In this document: one piece after another, positions 21,261 to 30,562 of the stretch
Layout: the number at the start of each line of letters is the position of its first letter
How positions within the stretch are numbered: the first letter of the stretch is position 1
Source of the DNA: Haplomitrium mnioides
Lineage: Eukaryota > Marchantiophyta > Haplomitriopsida > Calobryales
DNA: 45,239 nucleotides
Reading direction: 5' to 3'
Assembly (NCBI GenBank): GCA_049999725.1
Contig: JBNGIS010036689.1
Location: 27,981 to 73,219 of the forward strand
Made by a program: the position numbers and the translations under genes
The notes under the pieces: model-generated
Databases searched by the model: none
Told to the model about the DNA's origin: nothing
What the model saw: the letters and a program-made list of their open reading frames with translations, nothing else

Positions 21261-21757
21261 TAAAAGATCAGGAGTATCATTGTCTATTGATTGTGATACA
21301 GAAAGTGCAAATAAGTCATCCATAGTGGTCTGGGTTCTGTCCCATATTTGACCGGTATGGGAAAGTTAGTTGGTATTTCATCGTTGTTTGTTGCAACGTG
21401 TAATGATGTTGGTGATGTTGGCTTATTCTTTGAGCCTTTAGGTCTACCACGCTTTTCACTAGGTTGTATTTTAATGGCAAGTGCATCAACTTTTTGAAGT
21501 CGTGTTGGTGCATTAACAGCTTCAATATGTGATTTGGTGATGCTGGCTCCATTGTTAAATGCATCAGACATTTTGATTAATGTTTGATGTAAATGGAAGA
21601 GTCGTATGACTTTGGCATCGGAATGTTTGTTTCGTTGGTCAAAGTCTAATGGCAAGTGCTAGTGCTATATTAAGTTGTCCTCTGGTTTAGGTTGTACAAC
21701 TTTGTTTTCTTGTGTTAGATGTGGAAAAGATTCTTCAAAAAATTGATAGTCTGCGAA
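21261..21757 (-). pseudogene. Copia A integrase C-terminal region and INT-RT linker
   Basis: The open piece 21284-21655 reads RNKHSDAKVIRLFHLHQTL, IEAVNAPTRLQKVDALAIK and KRGRPKGSKNKPTSPTS. The GRPKGSKNK stretch is an AT-hook-like basic motif common in Copia INT-RT linkers and perhaps a DNA or nuclear-localisation element. A second frame overlaps it, so a frameshift has occurred. The homologous B sequence has lost this open frame. Confidence 0.7.
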
Positions 21758-22690
21758 TCAAGACTTAAACACATCAGAGATTGAGGGTTCAAGATATTGG
21801 ATGATAGAAGGAGATTCCAAACCAATATATATGCCTTTTTGGCGTTGCGATCCCATCTTGGTTTGGTGTGGCCCTACGATTAAGACAAGTACAAGGCAGC
21901 CAAATGTGTGAAGATGTGATATATCTACTGGGATTCCCACAACAAGTTGATGTGGGGAGTTATAATTAAATGCAAATGGTCTGTAGCGCAATAGAGATGT
22001 TGTGTTCATGAGTGCATGTCCACAGACAATGGTAGGGAGGTTTGAATTCAGAAGTAATGGTCTTGCTATGAGTTGTATTCTCTTAATAGCAGATTCTGCA
22101 ATGCCATTTTGAAAGCATATATGTGGAGCTGTATACTGTATGTCTATGCTAGCATATGAGCAAAAATTGTCAAAAGTTTGTGAAGAGAATTCTCCAGCGT
22201 TGTCCACTCTCAGATTTCTGATTGGGTAATCAGGGAACTGGGCTGAGAGTTTCAAGATTTGGGACAACATCTTCGAGAAGACCATATTTTTAGTTGTAAG
22301 AAGAGATACTTCCGACCATTTGGATGATGCATCAATGGTGAAGAGGTAGTATCTGAATGGTCTTGAAGGTGGATGGATAGGTCCACAGACATCAACGTGG
22401 ATTCTCTTGAGAAAGCGAGGAATCGTGATTGTTGTTTTGTCGTAAGAAGGTGCAATTCTCAGTTTGTCTTATGGTATACTAAGCATGGAGTATTATTTGG
22501 TAGTGGATGTACATTATATGGTATGCCTTTGTTGTCACTTTTGATGCCGTACAACATGTCTTGGCCCAGATGCCCTAGGTGATTGTGCCATGTGAGAGCT
22601 GTGGAGACCAGTTTTGTGGAGACATGACATGAGCATATTTTTATAGTGTGCAGTCCAAGTAGTGACATTGAGAAGGATTCATATATGTCA
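21758..22690 (-). pseudogene. Copia A integrase (frameshifted, catalytic residues present)
   Basis: Pieces 21758-22285, 22252-22455 and 22459-22668 together cover integrase. Zinc-binding part: WHNHLGHLG, then PCLVYHK (second Cys to Tyr). Core: IHVDVCGPIH with the first Asp kept (about 22390), then NLRVDNAGEFSS and QNGIAESAIKRIQ with Asp and Glu kept. The C-terminal part reads HTFGCLVLV and QRQKGIYIGLESPSIIQYL. Frameshifts split the zinc domain, the first catalytic part and the rest. Upstream it is joined directly to gag remnants because the protease is deleted. Confidence 0.87.
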
Positions 22691-23519
22691 AAATATGTTG
22701 TTGTTAAGCTTAGGATATGGAGGACTTCAATGTCCTGAAAATATCCGGTTTGGATGTGAAAATCGTTTTGTCGTATATCATGTTATTGGGGGTTGGAGGT
22801 TGATTGGTGGTCTGGCGGATGGTGCTCCCTCTGAATCTAGAGTGTCTCTTTCCTCTGCTTTGTGAGGGGTTTATATTTCTAGATCAAGGGTACATTCCAA
22901 TCCTTGTAAAATGTGATTCAAGGTTTTGTGAGGGAGCAGCAGACCCTCATGGTCTCTTCTTTGTATTTTCCATGAGGAGCAGTTGATGTTTTTCAGCTAG
23001 TAGCATGTGTGCTATCAGCTCAGAGTATCAAGTGAATTGCATATTGCGATATTGTGATGCTAGAATGAGATTGTTCACAAGGAAAGTCGATAGAGTTTTC
23101 TCTATCTGTTCTTCGTCAGTCACGGAGTGGCCACAGATTGCCAACTATGAGATTATGCAAAACAGTTCTACGTTGTAATTTACTATGGACATATAGTCCT
23201 GAACTTGGAGGTTGATCCAATTGTGTCTTGCTGCAGAGAGCGATGTGCTTGTCAGATGGTCATATCTGAGTTTCAGTTCTTCCCATAGTAGATGGGGACT
23301 TTAATAGTTAAGGTATTGGAATTTCAAGGGTTCTACCATATGGTGTCTGATCAATATGAGGGCTTTGGCTGCATCACATAGGGTAGTATTATCATCCATG
23401 TTGATGATTTCATAGATGCTCTTGGATGTCAGACATGTCGTTACGTCTACTGACCATGACGAGTAGTTGGAGCCATCCAATCTCAGAGCCTGGAATTTCA
23501 TAGATTCGACAGATGCCAT
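22691..23519 (-). pseudogene. Copia A gag fused to integrase by a protease deletion
   Basis: Starts with ATG at 23519: MASVESMKFQALRLDGSNYSSWS, open to 23301, then decayed gag (WEELKLRYDHL, EEQIEKTLSTF, LLAEKHQLLLMEN). Near 22780 the gag C-terminus meets sequence that in B lies just past the protease. Aligned to B, about 575 bases (B 15411-15985) with the zinc knuckle and the protease active site are gone. C has the same junction near 36400. Confidence 0.85.
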
Positions 23520-25488
23520 TTGCAGATCTGTGCTCTATTTTGTTGAGAATACTTGTGAATGAGAAAGGTGAACCAGAGTCTCTAGCAAATGCAGCTATTG
23601 GGTCAAGGCTGCATTTGTCCATACTTAACACAGATTGGTGTTCGATCTGAATTTCAGTTGATCACAAACCCATGTATTTGTTTATGTTTTTTGCTTTAAG
23701 CGGAAAAATCAAAAACTGAAATGAAAAATAGGAAAGAATTGACTAGCTGCGAGTCGATTAGTATGTACACCAAGAAATGAAATAAGAAATTGATGTTGCT
23801 AAGGGATGAAGAAACTGCCTTGTATAAGTATGTATCTACTGCTTTTGATGTGCCGATAGCTTGTTCTCCTAGAGCTTCCTTGTGTGTCTTCCCAGAGCTA
23901 AAGTAGAGCCTAGTCCCTGATCGTTTTGGTGCCTCTCTACAATACTGATCTGTGAAGAGGGGAAAAGTGACAGTTGCAGGCTAGGCCAAAGAGGGGTTGA
24001 GCTTGTAGAGGTGACAGAGGTCAGCATTTCTTGTTAGTATGATTTGCTTGTAATCTCTGTCAGAAGTATATAGAATCAATGAGTATGTCCCTTGTAAGGG
24101 ATAGATTCGTTAAGAGAACATAAAAGAATCAACAAAGGTAATCAAAAGATGGGTTGAGAAAGTTGAACCGCGAAGTTTTGGAGAAGAAAGTGAAAGATCT
24201 GGAAGTAGTAAGATCCAGTGTTTTTCTTTTGTGGAATGTTGATATAGCTTCTGTGTGGTCGTCTGTGTGAAGGTGTCTTCCACCAAAGATGTCTTTGAAT
24301 GGGTCTTTGTTGTTGCATAAACCAGTAAGTTGAACTTGTGCACAGGTGTGAGTAACATGTGCTTTGTGCTCGGGAGTAGTAGAGAACCAAGCCAATAACA
24401 AGGTAATACTAGAAACTAAGAAGGAAAGAACAATAGAGGTTTGTATACACTGGTGTCGAAGGAGAATGGGTGGACACGTAGGGGTCGTCTCTTGTGCTAG
24501 ACAGTTTGGAGAAAAGAACATGGAGAAGACAAGAATCTCACGTAGAACCATGTATTGAAATGGTGAAGAGAGATAACAATAGTTCATGAGTAAAGATGTC
24601 AGTGTCAAAATATAGCACTGGAAACATAAGGAGAATGGAGAGTTTGACCTCATATTTGTTGTTGTCGATGAGACAGCTTAAGCTTGTCATAAGCAAGGAA
24701 CAAAGACAAACAAACAATGAGGATACAATGCAGATCGGCCTCGGGCACGCACAAAGTGTTGTAGTGCTCTACTGAAGTCGACGGGTCAAGAAAGGAACTA
24801 GTCAATGTAGCTTACATGTCGTCGGCTAGAGGTAAACAACAAAAGGAAAAAATCACCCGAGGGGTTGCAAGATAGAGCGATGTTATCAAGTGGAGATAAA
24901 AAAGAAGAAGTTCTCCAGTTGAGCAGTCACAAAATGTCACGCATATGATAAGGAAGTCGCTGAGCAGAAGAGCTAGTATGTCGCCAAGCAAAAAGAAGGT
25001 AAGAGGTTTGCTGAAGAGGGAACATGACGTCGACTGTAAGAATGAAGTGTAGTCAAGCCAAAGAGCAAAGATGCGTCAAACAAGTGAGCAAAAATCACCA
25101 GGCAAAGCGTGGAGCAACGGCGACTTCGCGGGTGAGCAAGAGAAGCAATGTCGAGTAGTGGCGAATAAGCTAGGGTCACGAAGAGTGAGCGTGCCTTAGT
25201 TCATACGGAAAGATTTCAAAAAACAAGAAAAGATGGAGAAGTAGCAAGATATGGATGCTCAAGAAAGAAAAGAAACATTTGTTAGAAAAGTAGCAAAGGA
25301 GAGAAAAAAGAAGAAGAAATGTTCGCGAGAGCAAACAAGTGGTAGAAAAAAAATTTAGCGTAAAGGTAGATCAAAGAACGAGGGTGTGGATACACAAATG
25401 GCGAGTATGCTAGAGCTATTTCTGATGTCGGTGCAGTGTGAGCACATGCAAATAAAAAAATTTGTAGAGTCATTGTGTGCAGATAACG
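23520..25488 (-). other. Long 5' leader of Copia A
   Basis: About 2 kb between gag and the 5' LTR, homologous to B and C. A 174-residue minus-strand frame (24129-24653), with a homologue in C (37730-38215, 161 residues), shares NYCYLSSPFQYMVLREILVF, LLRHQCI and SSITLLLAW. It could be a vestigial leader ORF or chance openness of a conserved RNA. Nothing else supported. Confidence 0.55.
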
Positions 25489-25573
25489 TGTTATCGCATG
25501 AGCACTGCACGCATATACACGGGAGTCTCCAAGACGGATAAGTAGAATGATTAGGTCGGGACTGCTTACATAG
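25489..25573 (-). repeat. 5' LTR of Copia A, first part
   Basis: TGTTATCGCATGAGC... to ...CTGCTTACATAG, then the Gypsy LTR begins. The missing 3' part of the homology (ATATGTTCCTATAACA) resumes at 30547. A few bases of the LTR (a GGTATAT stretch) and the Gypsy terminus are lost at this junction. Confidence 0.88.
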
Positions 25574-25997
25574 ACTCAAAGACCAAATCCAAATGAGCAA
25601 GAACTCATGGTGAACTCTAATAGAGTTCTTCAACCAAAAGCAACTCAAGGTCAAAGCTAAGACCAAGAGTGCAAGCAAAAGCCAAGCAACCAAAGAACCC
25701 AAGTGATTTGAGAGGAACTCCAGAATGAGGAGTGGGGCTAAGAAGCCCTTCTATTTATACAAGAGAAGAGGGTGTCTTCCCTCTTTCTTCACTTACAAGT
25801 CACTTCTAATTTCAGCCCTAAAGGTGACTCTCTACCAAAAGTGACTTTGAAATCAAGTAACCTAAAAGTGACTCTCTACCAAAAGTGATTTAAAAGACAA
25901 GTAATCCAATCTTAACCCTAAAAGTGACTCACTACCACTTTCTTCACTCCTCTGTATTTTCTTATAAATAGCACAACCTTATGCTTGTACTATTACA
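25574..25997 (-). repeat. 3' LTR of the Gypsy element
   Basis: 424 bp, ending ...TACTATTACA on the plus strand. It lacks about ten terminal bases at its outer end compared with the 5' copy (TGTAAAAGAAT). It keeps a segment of about 58 bases (two stretches) that the 5' LTR has lost. TATAAATAG lies at 25751-25759 on the minus strand, a likely LTR TATA box. Confidence 0.9.
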
Positions 25998-26049
25998 TAA
26001 TCTATGCCTTCTAGTCGACAACGTCCTTGTCATTTCCGCAACTTTCAAA

Positions 26050-26450
26050 AATTTTAATAGCTTCTTGAGCATTCTCAAGATTTGAAGAAGGTTCCTAAGT
26101 AGCATCATGAAGTGGATAGCCTTTCCACAAAACCTTGTATTGAACTTGTGGATGCCACTCTTGTTTGATAACTCTTTTCACCAAAATGCAACCTACTTTA
26201 AATTCTTCATGATCATTTAGAATAATGACCTAAGGAGGAAGTTGAACACAATTTGGAAAAGAAGATGGACTAGGAATAAAAGGCTTAAGTTTAGACATAT
26301 GAAACATGGGATGAATCTTCATATGAAGAGGAAGATCAAGTTTATAAGCAACGAGAGAAATAACCTGAGAAATAGAGAAAAGACCAATCCAAGCAGGAGC
26401 TAACTTATGGACTTGAGTATCTAAAGACAATGGAAGATTATAAGTGGATA
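26050..26450 (-). pseudogene. Gypsy integrase C-terminus and chromodomain
   Basis: Minus strand. KLAPAWIGLFSISQVI, HPMFHMSKLKPF and PSPSSFPNCVQLPP form the integrase GPF/Y-like tail (open piece 26230-26430). A stop at a former Gln separates it from a chromodomain: VGCILVKRVIKQ, then WHPQVQYKVLWKGYP, a stop at 26095-26097 where chromodomains have the Trp of T-W-E-P, then EPSSNLENAQEAIKIFE. Chromodomains are thought to steer insertion to marked heterochromatin, which fits insertion here beside a satellite array. Confidence 0.87.
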
Positions 26451-27410
26451 ACGTAACTTGGTCACCTAAAACATAAGATCAATCACGACGATGTTTATCG
26501 GCAAACTATTTTTTTCGATTTTGAGCAATAGCAAGATGGTTTTTGGCATCTTGCAATGAGGAAGATAAATGAGACAAAAAGGTAGAAAGACTAGAAACAT
26601 TAGAAGATGAAGGAGAAAGCAAACTATTAGGAACAAGAGGATGTTGACCAGAATTAAGAAAGAAAGGAGAAAAGCCAGTACTTTCTTGTTTGGAGTTGTT
26701 GTATGCAAACTCCACAACTGGTAAAAAAAACTATCCCAATCCGTATGATGAACATCAATAAACACTTGAAGCATATCCTCCATAGTGCGATTTTCCCGTT
26801 TAGTTTGCCTATCCGTTTGATGTTGATACGCCGTAGATATAGATAGTTTGGTACCCAAAAGTGTGAATAACTCTTGCCAAACCTTCCCAGTGAATCGGGA
26901 TCTCTACCAGATATAAGTACCTTTGGCATTCCATGATATCGGAAGATTATATCAAAATAAATCTTTGCCAATTGTGGAGCATCCAGTGTATCCATTGTCG
27001 ATGCTAGATGAATTTGTTTGCTTAGCTTATCCACAAACACCACAATGGCTGTAAACCCACGAGGCGTGGTTGGAAGCAAAGTGATAAGATCCAAACTTAC
27101 ATATTCCCACCAAGAAGTAGGAATCGATAATGGTTGCAGAAGACCAGCTGGTTTTTGATTTGAAGCCTTGTTTCGTTGACAACTTTCATAAGAACAAACA
27201 AAACCACGAACATCTCGAGCTAGGTTTGGCCACCACCAAGTCCGTTGAAGCAACTCCATAGTTTTATCTACTCTGAGATGCTTAGAAATCGGAATATCAT
27301 GTTCTTCTTGTAAACGTGCCATTCAAAGTGTATCATCTTGAGGAACATATATTTGATGGCCTTGATAGAGAATACCATTCTGAATGGAAAAGGTGTGATG
27401 CTCACTATCT
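26451..27410 (-). pseudogene. Gypsy integrase zinc-binding and catalytic core
   Basis: The open piece 26654-27322 starts near MARLQEEHDIPISKHLRVDKT (H-H half of the zinc finger, G of GH changed), then WWWPNLARDVRGFVCSYESCQRNKA (C-C half). The core reads WWEYVSLDLITLLPTTPRGF (first Asp in SLDLI), VFVDKLSKQIHL, and MPKVLISGRDP (usual form VSDRDP; the catalytic Asp is shifted or lost). After a frameshift, 26466-26858 continues with LSISTAYQHQTDRQTKRENRTME, containing the last catalytic Glu region (usual form DGQTER; here Lys replaces the Glu). Broken by frameshift and substitutions. Confidence 0.9.
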
Positions 27411-27539
27411 TGGACTACCAAACGTGCTTTAACAAGAGTAAAGAAGGCGTCTTCTTGTAATTTTTTTCGAAAGCTGTCACTAGTTGCTTCATCAAGATGT
27501 AATATACTAGCATTTGCTATCTCTAGTGTATTTATTTGA

Positions 27540-28207
27540 TGATCCGGTCTTCAAGACAATGCATAAGGAATAGTGAGGAACTTTCCTGGCTTGTACTCCA
27601 ACTTGAAATCAAAGAGTTGTAGTTGATCTTCCCATCGATGATGATGACTTGTCATATTTTCCAAGTGGATTACTTAAAGCAATGACTTGTAGTTTGTACG
27701 TATAAGTACAGGTTTGCCCAAAAGATAGTGTCTCCACACCTTGATAGCATAAACCATTGCTAATTGCTCTTGATCTCTTGCAAAATAATTTCTCTCTGCC
27801 GCATTCAATCGGCGTGACATGAATGCAATTGGATGAAGTCCATCCTCAAACTCTTGTTGTAAAACCGCTCCAATAGCAAAATTAGAAGCATCAAAATCAA
27901 CCATACAATGCCTCTTTGGATCATATGGTTGTAGAATTGGACAAGATGTCACCGTATCCTTGAGTTGTTGAAATGCCACTTACTCTTTGGTCGTCCATTT
28001 GAACTTTGCATCCTTCCTTAGTAAATCCGTAAGCGGTGCAGCAATATGAGCATAGTAATGAATAAATCTTTGATAAAAACTTGCTAATCTATTAGAAGCT
28101 TGAACATTCTTTGCATCATTCGGTGTTGGCCACTCTGCAATAGCCTTAATTTTCTCTTCCTCCATCTTGATGCCATTCGTAGACACTTTATACCCTAGAT
28201 AAGTCAC
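27540..28207 (-). pseudogene. Gypsy RT connection and RNase H
   Basis: The open piece 27980-28207 reads TYLGYKVSTNGIKMEEEKIKAI and FYQRFIHYYAHIAAPLTDLLRK, the RT thumb/connection. After a stop at 27979, 27674-27979 reads AFQQLKDTVTSCPIL, CMVDFDASNFAIGAVLQQ (RNase H first Asp, DASxxAIGAVL), PIAFMSRRLNAAERNY, DQEQLAMVYAIKVWRHYLLG. This is the RT_RNaseH type domain of plant Gypsy elements. Further decayed sequence down to 27540 matches the RNase H-INT connection. Confidence 0.9.
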
Positions 28208-28800
28208 CTCTTGCTTTCAAAACTCACACTTAGACTTCTTGCAATAAAACTTCCAATTGCATAGTCATTGTAGTACCTTCTTAAGATGAGCACGATCCTC
28301 AACTTCACTTTTACTAAAGATAAGGATATCGTCCAAAAATACCAACACTGATTTATTTAGCTAATAGCCTATCAAAAACTTGATGCATTTGATCCATAAA
28401 TATCACCGGAACATTAGTAAGACCAAATATAAGAACTTTCTACTCAAAATGCCCATACCTTGTGCAAAAAGTTGTATTTGGTACATCACTTGGCTTGATT
28501 GGAATTTGCCAATAGCCACTTCAAAGATCCAACTTAGAAAAGAATCGTGCACTACTCAATTGATCCAACAAATCATCAATACAAGGTAGAGGATAAGCAT
28601 TCTTCACCGTTTGATTGTTCAATCTTCAAAAATCTATACAAGGACAAAATCCACCATCTTTCTTTGGTACAAAGAATACCGGAGCTCCTCAAAGAGAAGC
28701 ACTATATTGAATGAAATCCTTCTCAAGAAGATCCGTCAATGTCTTTCGAAGCTCCTCTAATTCTTGTGGTGATAGTCGATATATAGATCGATTATAATGA
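28208..28800 (-). pseudogene. Gypsy reverse transcriptase catalytic core (many stops)
   Basis: Minus-strand reading from the SPQELEELRKTLTDLLEKDFI start: CIDF[18 protein letters not shown], [19 protein letters not shown]-stop-SGYWQIPI, TTFCTRYGHFE, LIFGLTNVP, and [10 protein letters not shown] near 28328-28340. FLDD is the plant Gypsy form of the YxDD polymerase motif, so the catalytic Asp pair is present. At least five in-frame stops interrupt the core, so no long open frame marks it. Confidence 0.87.
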
Positions 28801-29450
28801 GTGCTTTCCAGTATCAACTCAATCAGAAAAGGCATTCCACGATCGTCTAGTAACCCCTTTGGAAAATCCTCTAGAAACACATCCGCAAACTCTTTCAAAA
28901 TATCATCTATTATTAAGGTAGGCACACCTTTTCCCCCCTCCTTACTCAAGTCCATGATGGGCTTAATCCAAACAGCAAAGACAAGCAACTCTTGCGCCAC
29001 TGAATTAACATGTTGAACTGATTTAGACTTCTTCACCAACGGTGTCGAACACCCCAAAAGAAATTTCTTACCTTCCAAGGTAACTTGAATTTGTCGTTTT
29101 CCCCAATCAAATTGAGCGAACCTTTCTTCAAGCCAAGGCAATCCTAAAATGATGTTATATTGTACAAGTGCAATAACAAATTGCATAGATTCTGTATACT
29201 CTTTTCCAATCCTTAGAAGGAATGGCTTTTGAGAGCAAAACACATCATGCTCTTGGCCATCAGCCATAGTCACAACACTCCCTCTTGATAGGCCTATATT
29301 TTGCTTTGATTGTCTTAGCAAAACGTAGTGACATAAAATTTTCAAAACTCCCACCTTCGACCAACATTCTACAAGAGTGCTCCTCAGTCATACCATCAAG
29401 ATGGAACAAGGTACCTTAAATTCTTGTTGGAATTTTAGTTCAATTTGAGC
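28801..29450 (-). pseudogene. Gypsy aspartic protease and protease-RT linker
   Basis: The open piece 28689-29354 holds MADGQEHDVFCSQ, NIILGLPWLEE, FAQFDWGKRQIQV and FADVFLEDFPKGLLDDR: the second half of a Gypsy retropepsin (ILGxxWL motif) leading into RT. The active site lies just upstream and out of frame. LVEGGSFENFMSL stands where LVDSG/DGGxxHNF is expected, so the catalytic Asp is Glu (codon 29356-29358). Confidence 0.85.
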
Positions 29451-30126
29451 TTGCAAGGTTTTGAAAACATTGTTCGAATGGTTGAGGACGAGATCTAACT
29501 TCTGTAGTCGTGAGTAATGAGTCATGCCGCTTTGCCATACGCATTGCTTCTTCTAATTGAGTAGGCTCTCTTATAGTAACTTCTATTCTTGTGCGAGGCT
29601 TCAATCCCCAAACAAAGCGGCGTAGTGCTTCTTATTCTCTTATATAAGCAATTTGCATAATTATATCTTGAAAATATGTCACATAACTTCTCACTATACC
29701 AAGTTGCTTCAATTCGGCCAATCGATCTCTTGCTACTTTTGAAGCATTTACAACCCTAAATCTTGAAATCACCCCTTCTTTGAACTCATGCCAAGAAACA
29801 ATAGGAGCAACAAATCCACGTTGTGCTTGTTTTATTTGATATCTCCACCAAGTCTTTGCAACTCCTTCTAATTGGCTTGCCACAAATAAAATTTGTCGAC
29901 TATCCTCTTTAATGTTTGTAGCTTCAAAATATTGTTCACAATCAAAAACAAAGTTCTCACAAGCACCACAAGTCACCTTTCCATCATATTTTTTTGGCAT
30001 TGGAAATCGCCCATAACTCTCTTCTTCTCAAAACATTGCTCTTTCTTTTATTCCCACTTCCAAAAGGCGTGAAAGATGTTCAAGTCGTTGTTCCATTGCT
30101 TGAATCACCTCGTCTTGACTCTCCAT
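29451..30126 (-). pseudogene. Gypsy gag
   Basis: Starts at ATG 30124-30126, just after the primer-binding site: MESQDEVIQAMEQRLEHL, a short coiled coil, then a stop and MPKKYDGKVTCGACENFVFDC. The retrotransposon gag domain follows: ASQLEGVAKTWWRYQ, SWHEFKEGVISRF, ARDRLAELKQLG, SYVTYFQDIIMQI (open piece 29632-30000), and after another stop the tail RRFVWGLKPRTRIEV and EAMRMAKRHDSLL. No CCHC zinc knuckle was found between the tail and the protease; that segment seems deleted. Confidence 0.88.
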
Positions 30127-30148
30127 GTAGCTCATACCAAAAAAAAAC

Positions 30149-30165
30149 CATGGCTCTAATACCAA
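30149..30165 (-). other. Gypsy primer-binding site (initiator Met tRNA type)
   Basis: On the minus strand TTGGTATTAGAGCCATGG follows the 5' LTR. It matches the common plant Met-tRNA primer-binding site TGGTATCAGAGCC with one C to T change. The position directly after the LTR end supports it. Confidence 0.85.
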
Positions 30166-30546
30166 TGTAAAAGAATCTCAAAGACCAAATCCAAATGAGT
30201 AAGAACTCATGGTGAACTCTAATAGAGTTCTTCAACCAAAAGCAATTCAAGGTCAAAGCTAAGACCAAGAGTGCAAGCAAAAGTCAAGCAACCAAAGAAC
30301 CCAAGTGATTCGATAGGAACTCTAGAATGAGGAGTGGGGCTAAGAAGCCCTTCTATTTATACAAGAGAAGAGAGTGTCTTCCCTCTTTCTTCACTTACAA
30401 GTCACTTCTAATTTCAGCCCTAAAGGTCACTCTCTACCAAAAGTGACTTTAAAGACAAGTAATCCAATAAAAGTGACTCACTACCACTTTCTTCACTCCT
30501 CTCTATTTTCTTATAAATAGCACAACCTTATGCTTGTACTATTACA
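30166..30546 (-). repeat. 5' LTR of the Gypsy element
   Basis: 381 bp, plus strand TGTAAAAGAATC... to ...GTACTATTACA, with TG/CA termini. It is near-identical to 25574-25997 apart from deletions in the CAAAAGTGACT-rich part. TATAAATAG is at 30353-30361 on the minus strand. Confidence 0.93.
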
Positions 30547-30562
30547 ATATGTTCCTATAACA
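30547..30562 (-). repeat. 5' LTR of Copia A, last part
   Basis: ATATGTTCCTATAACA, the terminal 16 bases of the Copia LTR, separated from 25489-25573 by the Gypsy insertion. The minisatellite resumes at 30563. Confidence 0.85.

Larger units (their letters stand above)
25574..30546 (-). mobile_element. Ty3/Gypsy chromovirus inserted in the Copia A 5' LTR
   Basis: LTRs 25574-25997 and 30166-30546 bound about 4.15 kb of minus-strand gag-PR-RT-RNase H-INT-chromodomain. This order and the chromodomain define a chromovirus (Metaviridae, Chromoviridae-type plant lineage). A Met-type primer-binding site follows the 5' LTR. All genes have in-frame stops, many at former Trp or Gln codons. The protease Asp is changed and the zinc knuckle region is missing. 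The element is dead and probably relied on related copies when it last moved. Confidence 0.93.
7958..30562 (-). mobile_element. Ty1/Copia retrotransposon A (interrupted by Copia B and a Gypsy element)
   Basis: Left (3') LTR 7958-8067; right (5') LTR 25489-25573 plus 30547-30562. Internal sequence is 8068-8529 joined to 18896-25488. Coding order on the minus strand is gag, integrase, reverse transcriptase, RNase H, which is the Copia order. The flanks are minisatellite: GAAAA before the left LTR and AAAAA after the right LTR, an imperfect 5-bp target duplication. Copia B interrupts the 3' untranslated part and the Gypsy element interrupts the 5' LTR. The copy is dead. It lacks the protease and zinc knuckle, its RT motif reads CVDN instead of YVDD, and the RNase H Asp is Asn. 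Confidence 0.9.
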
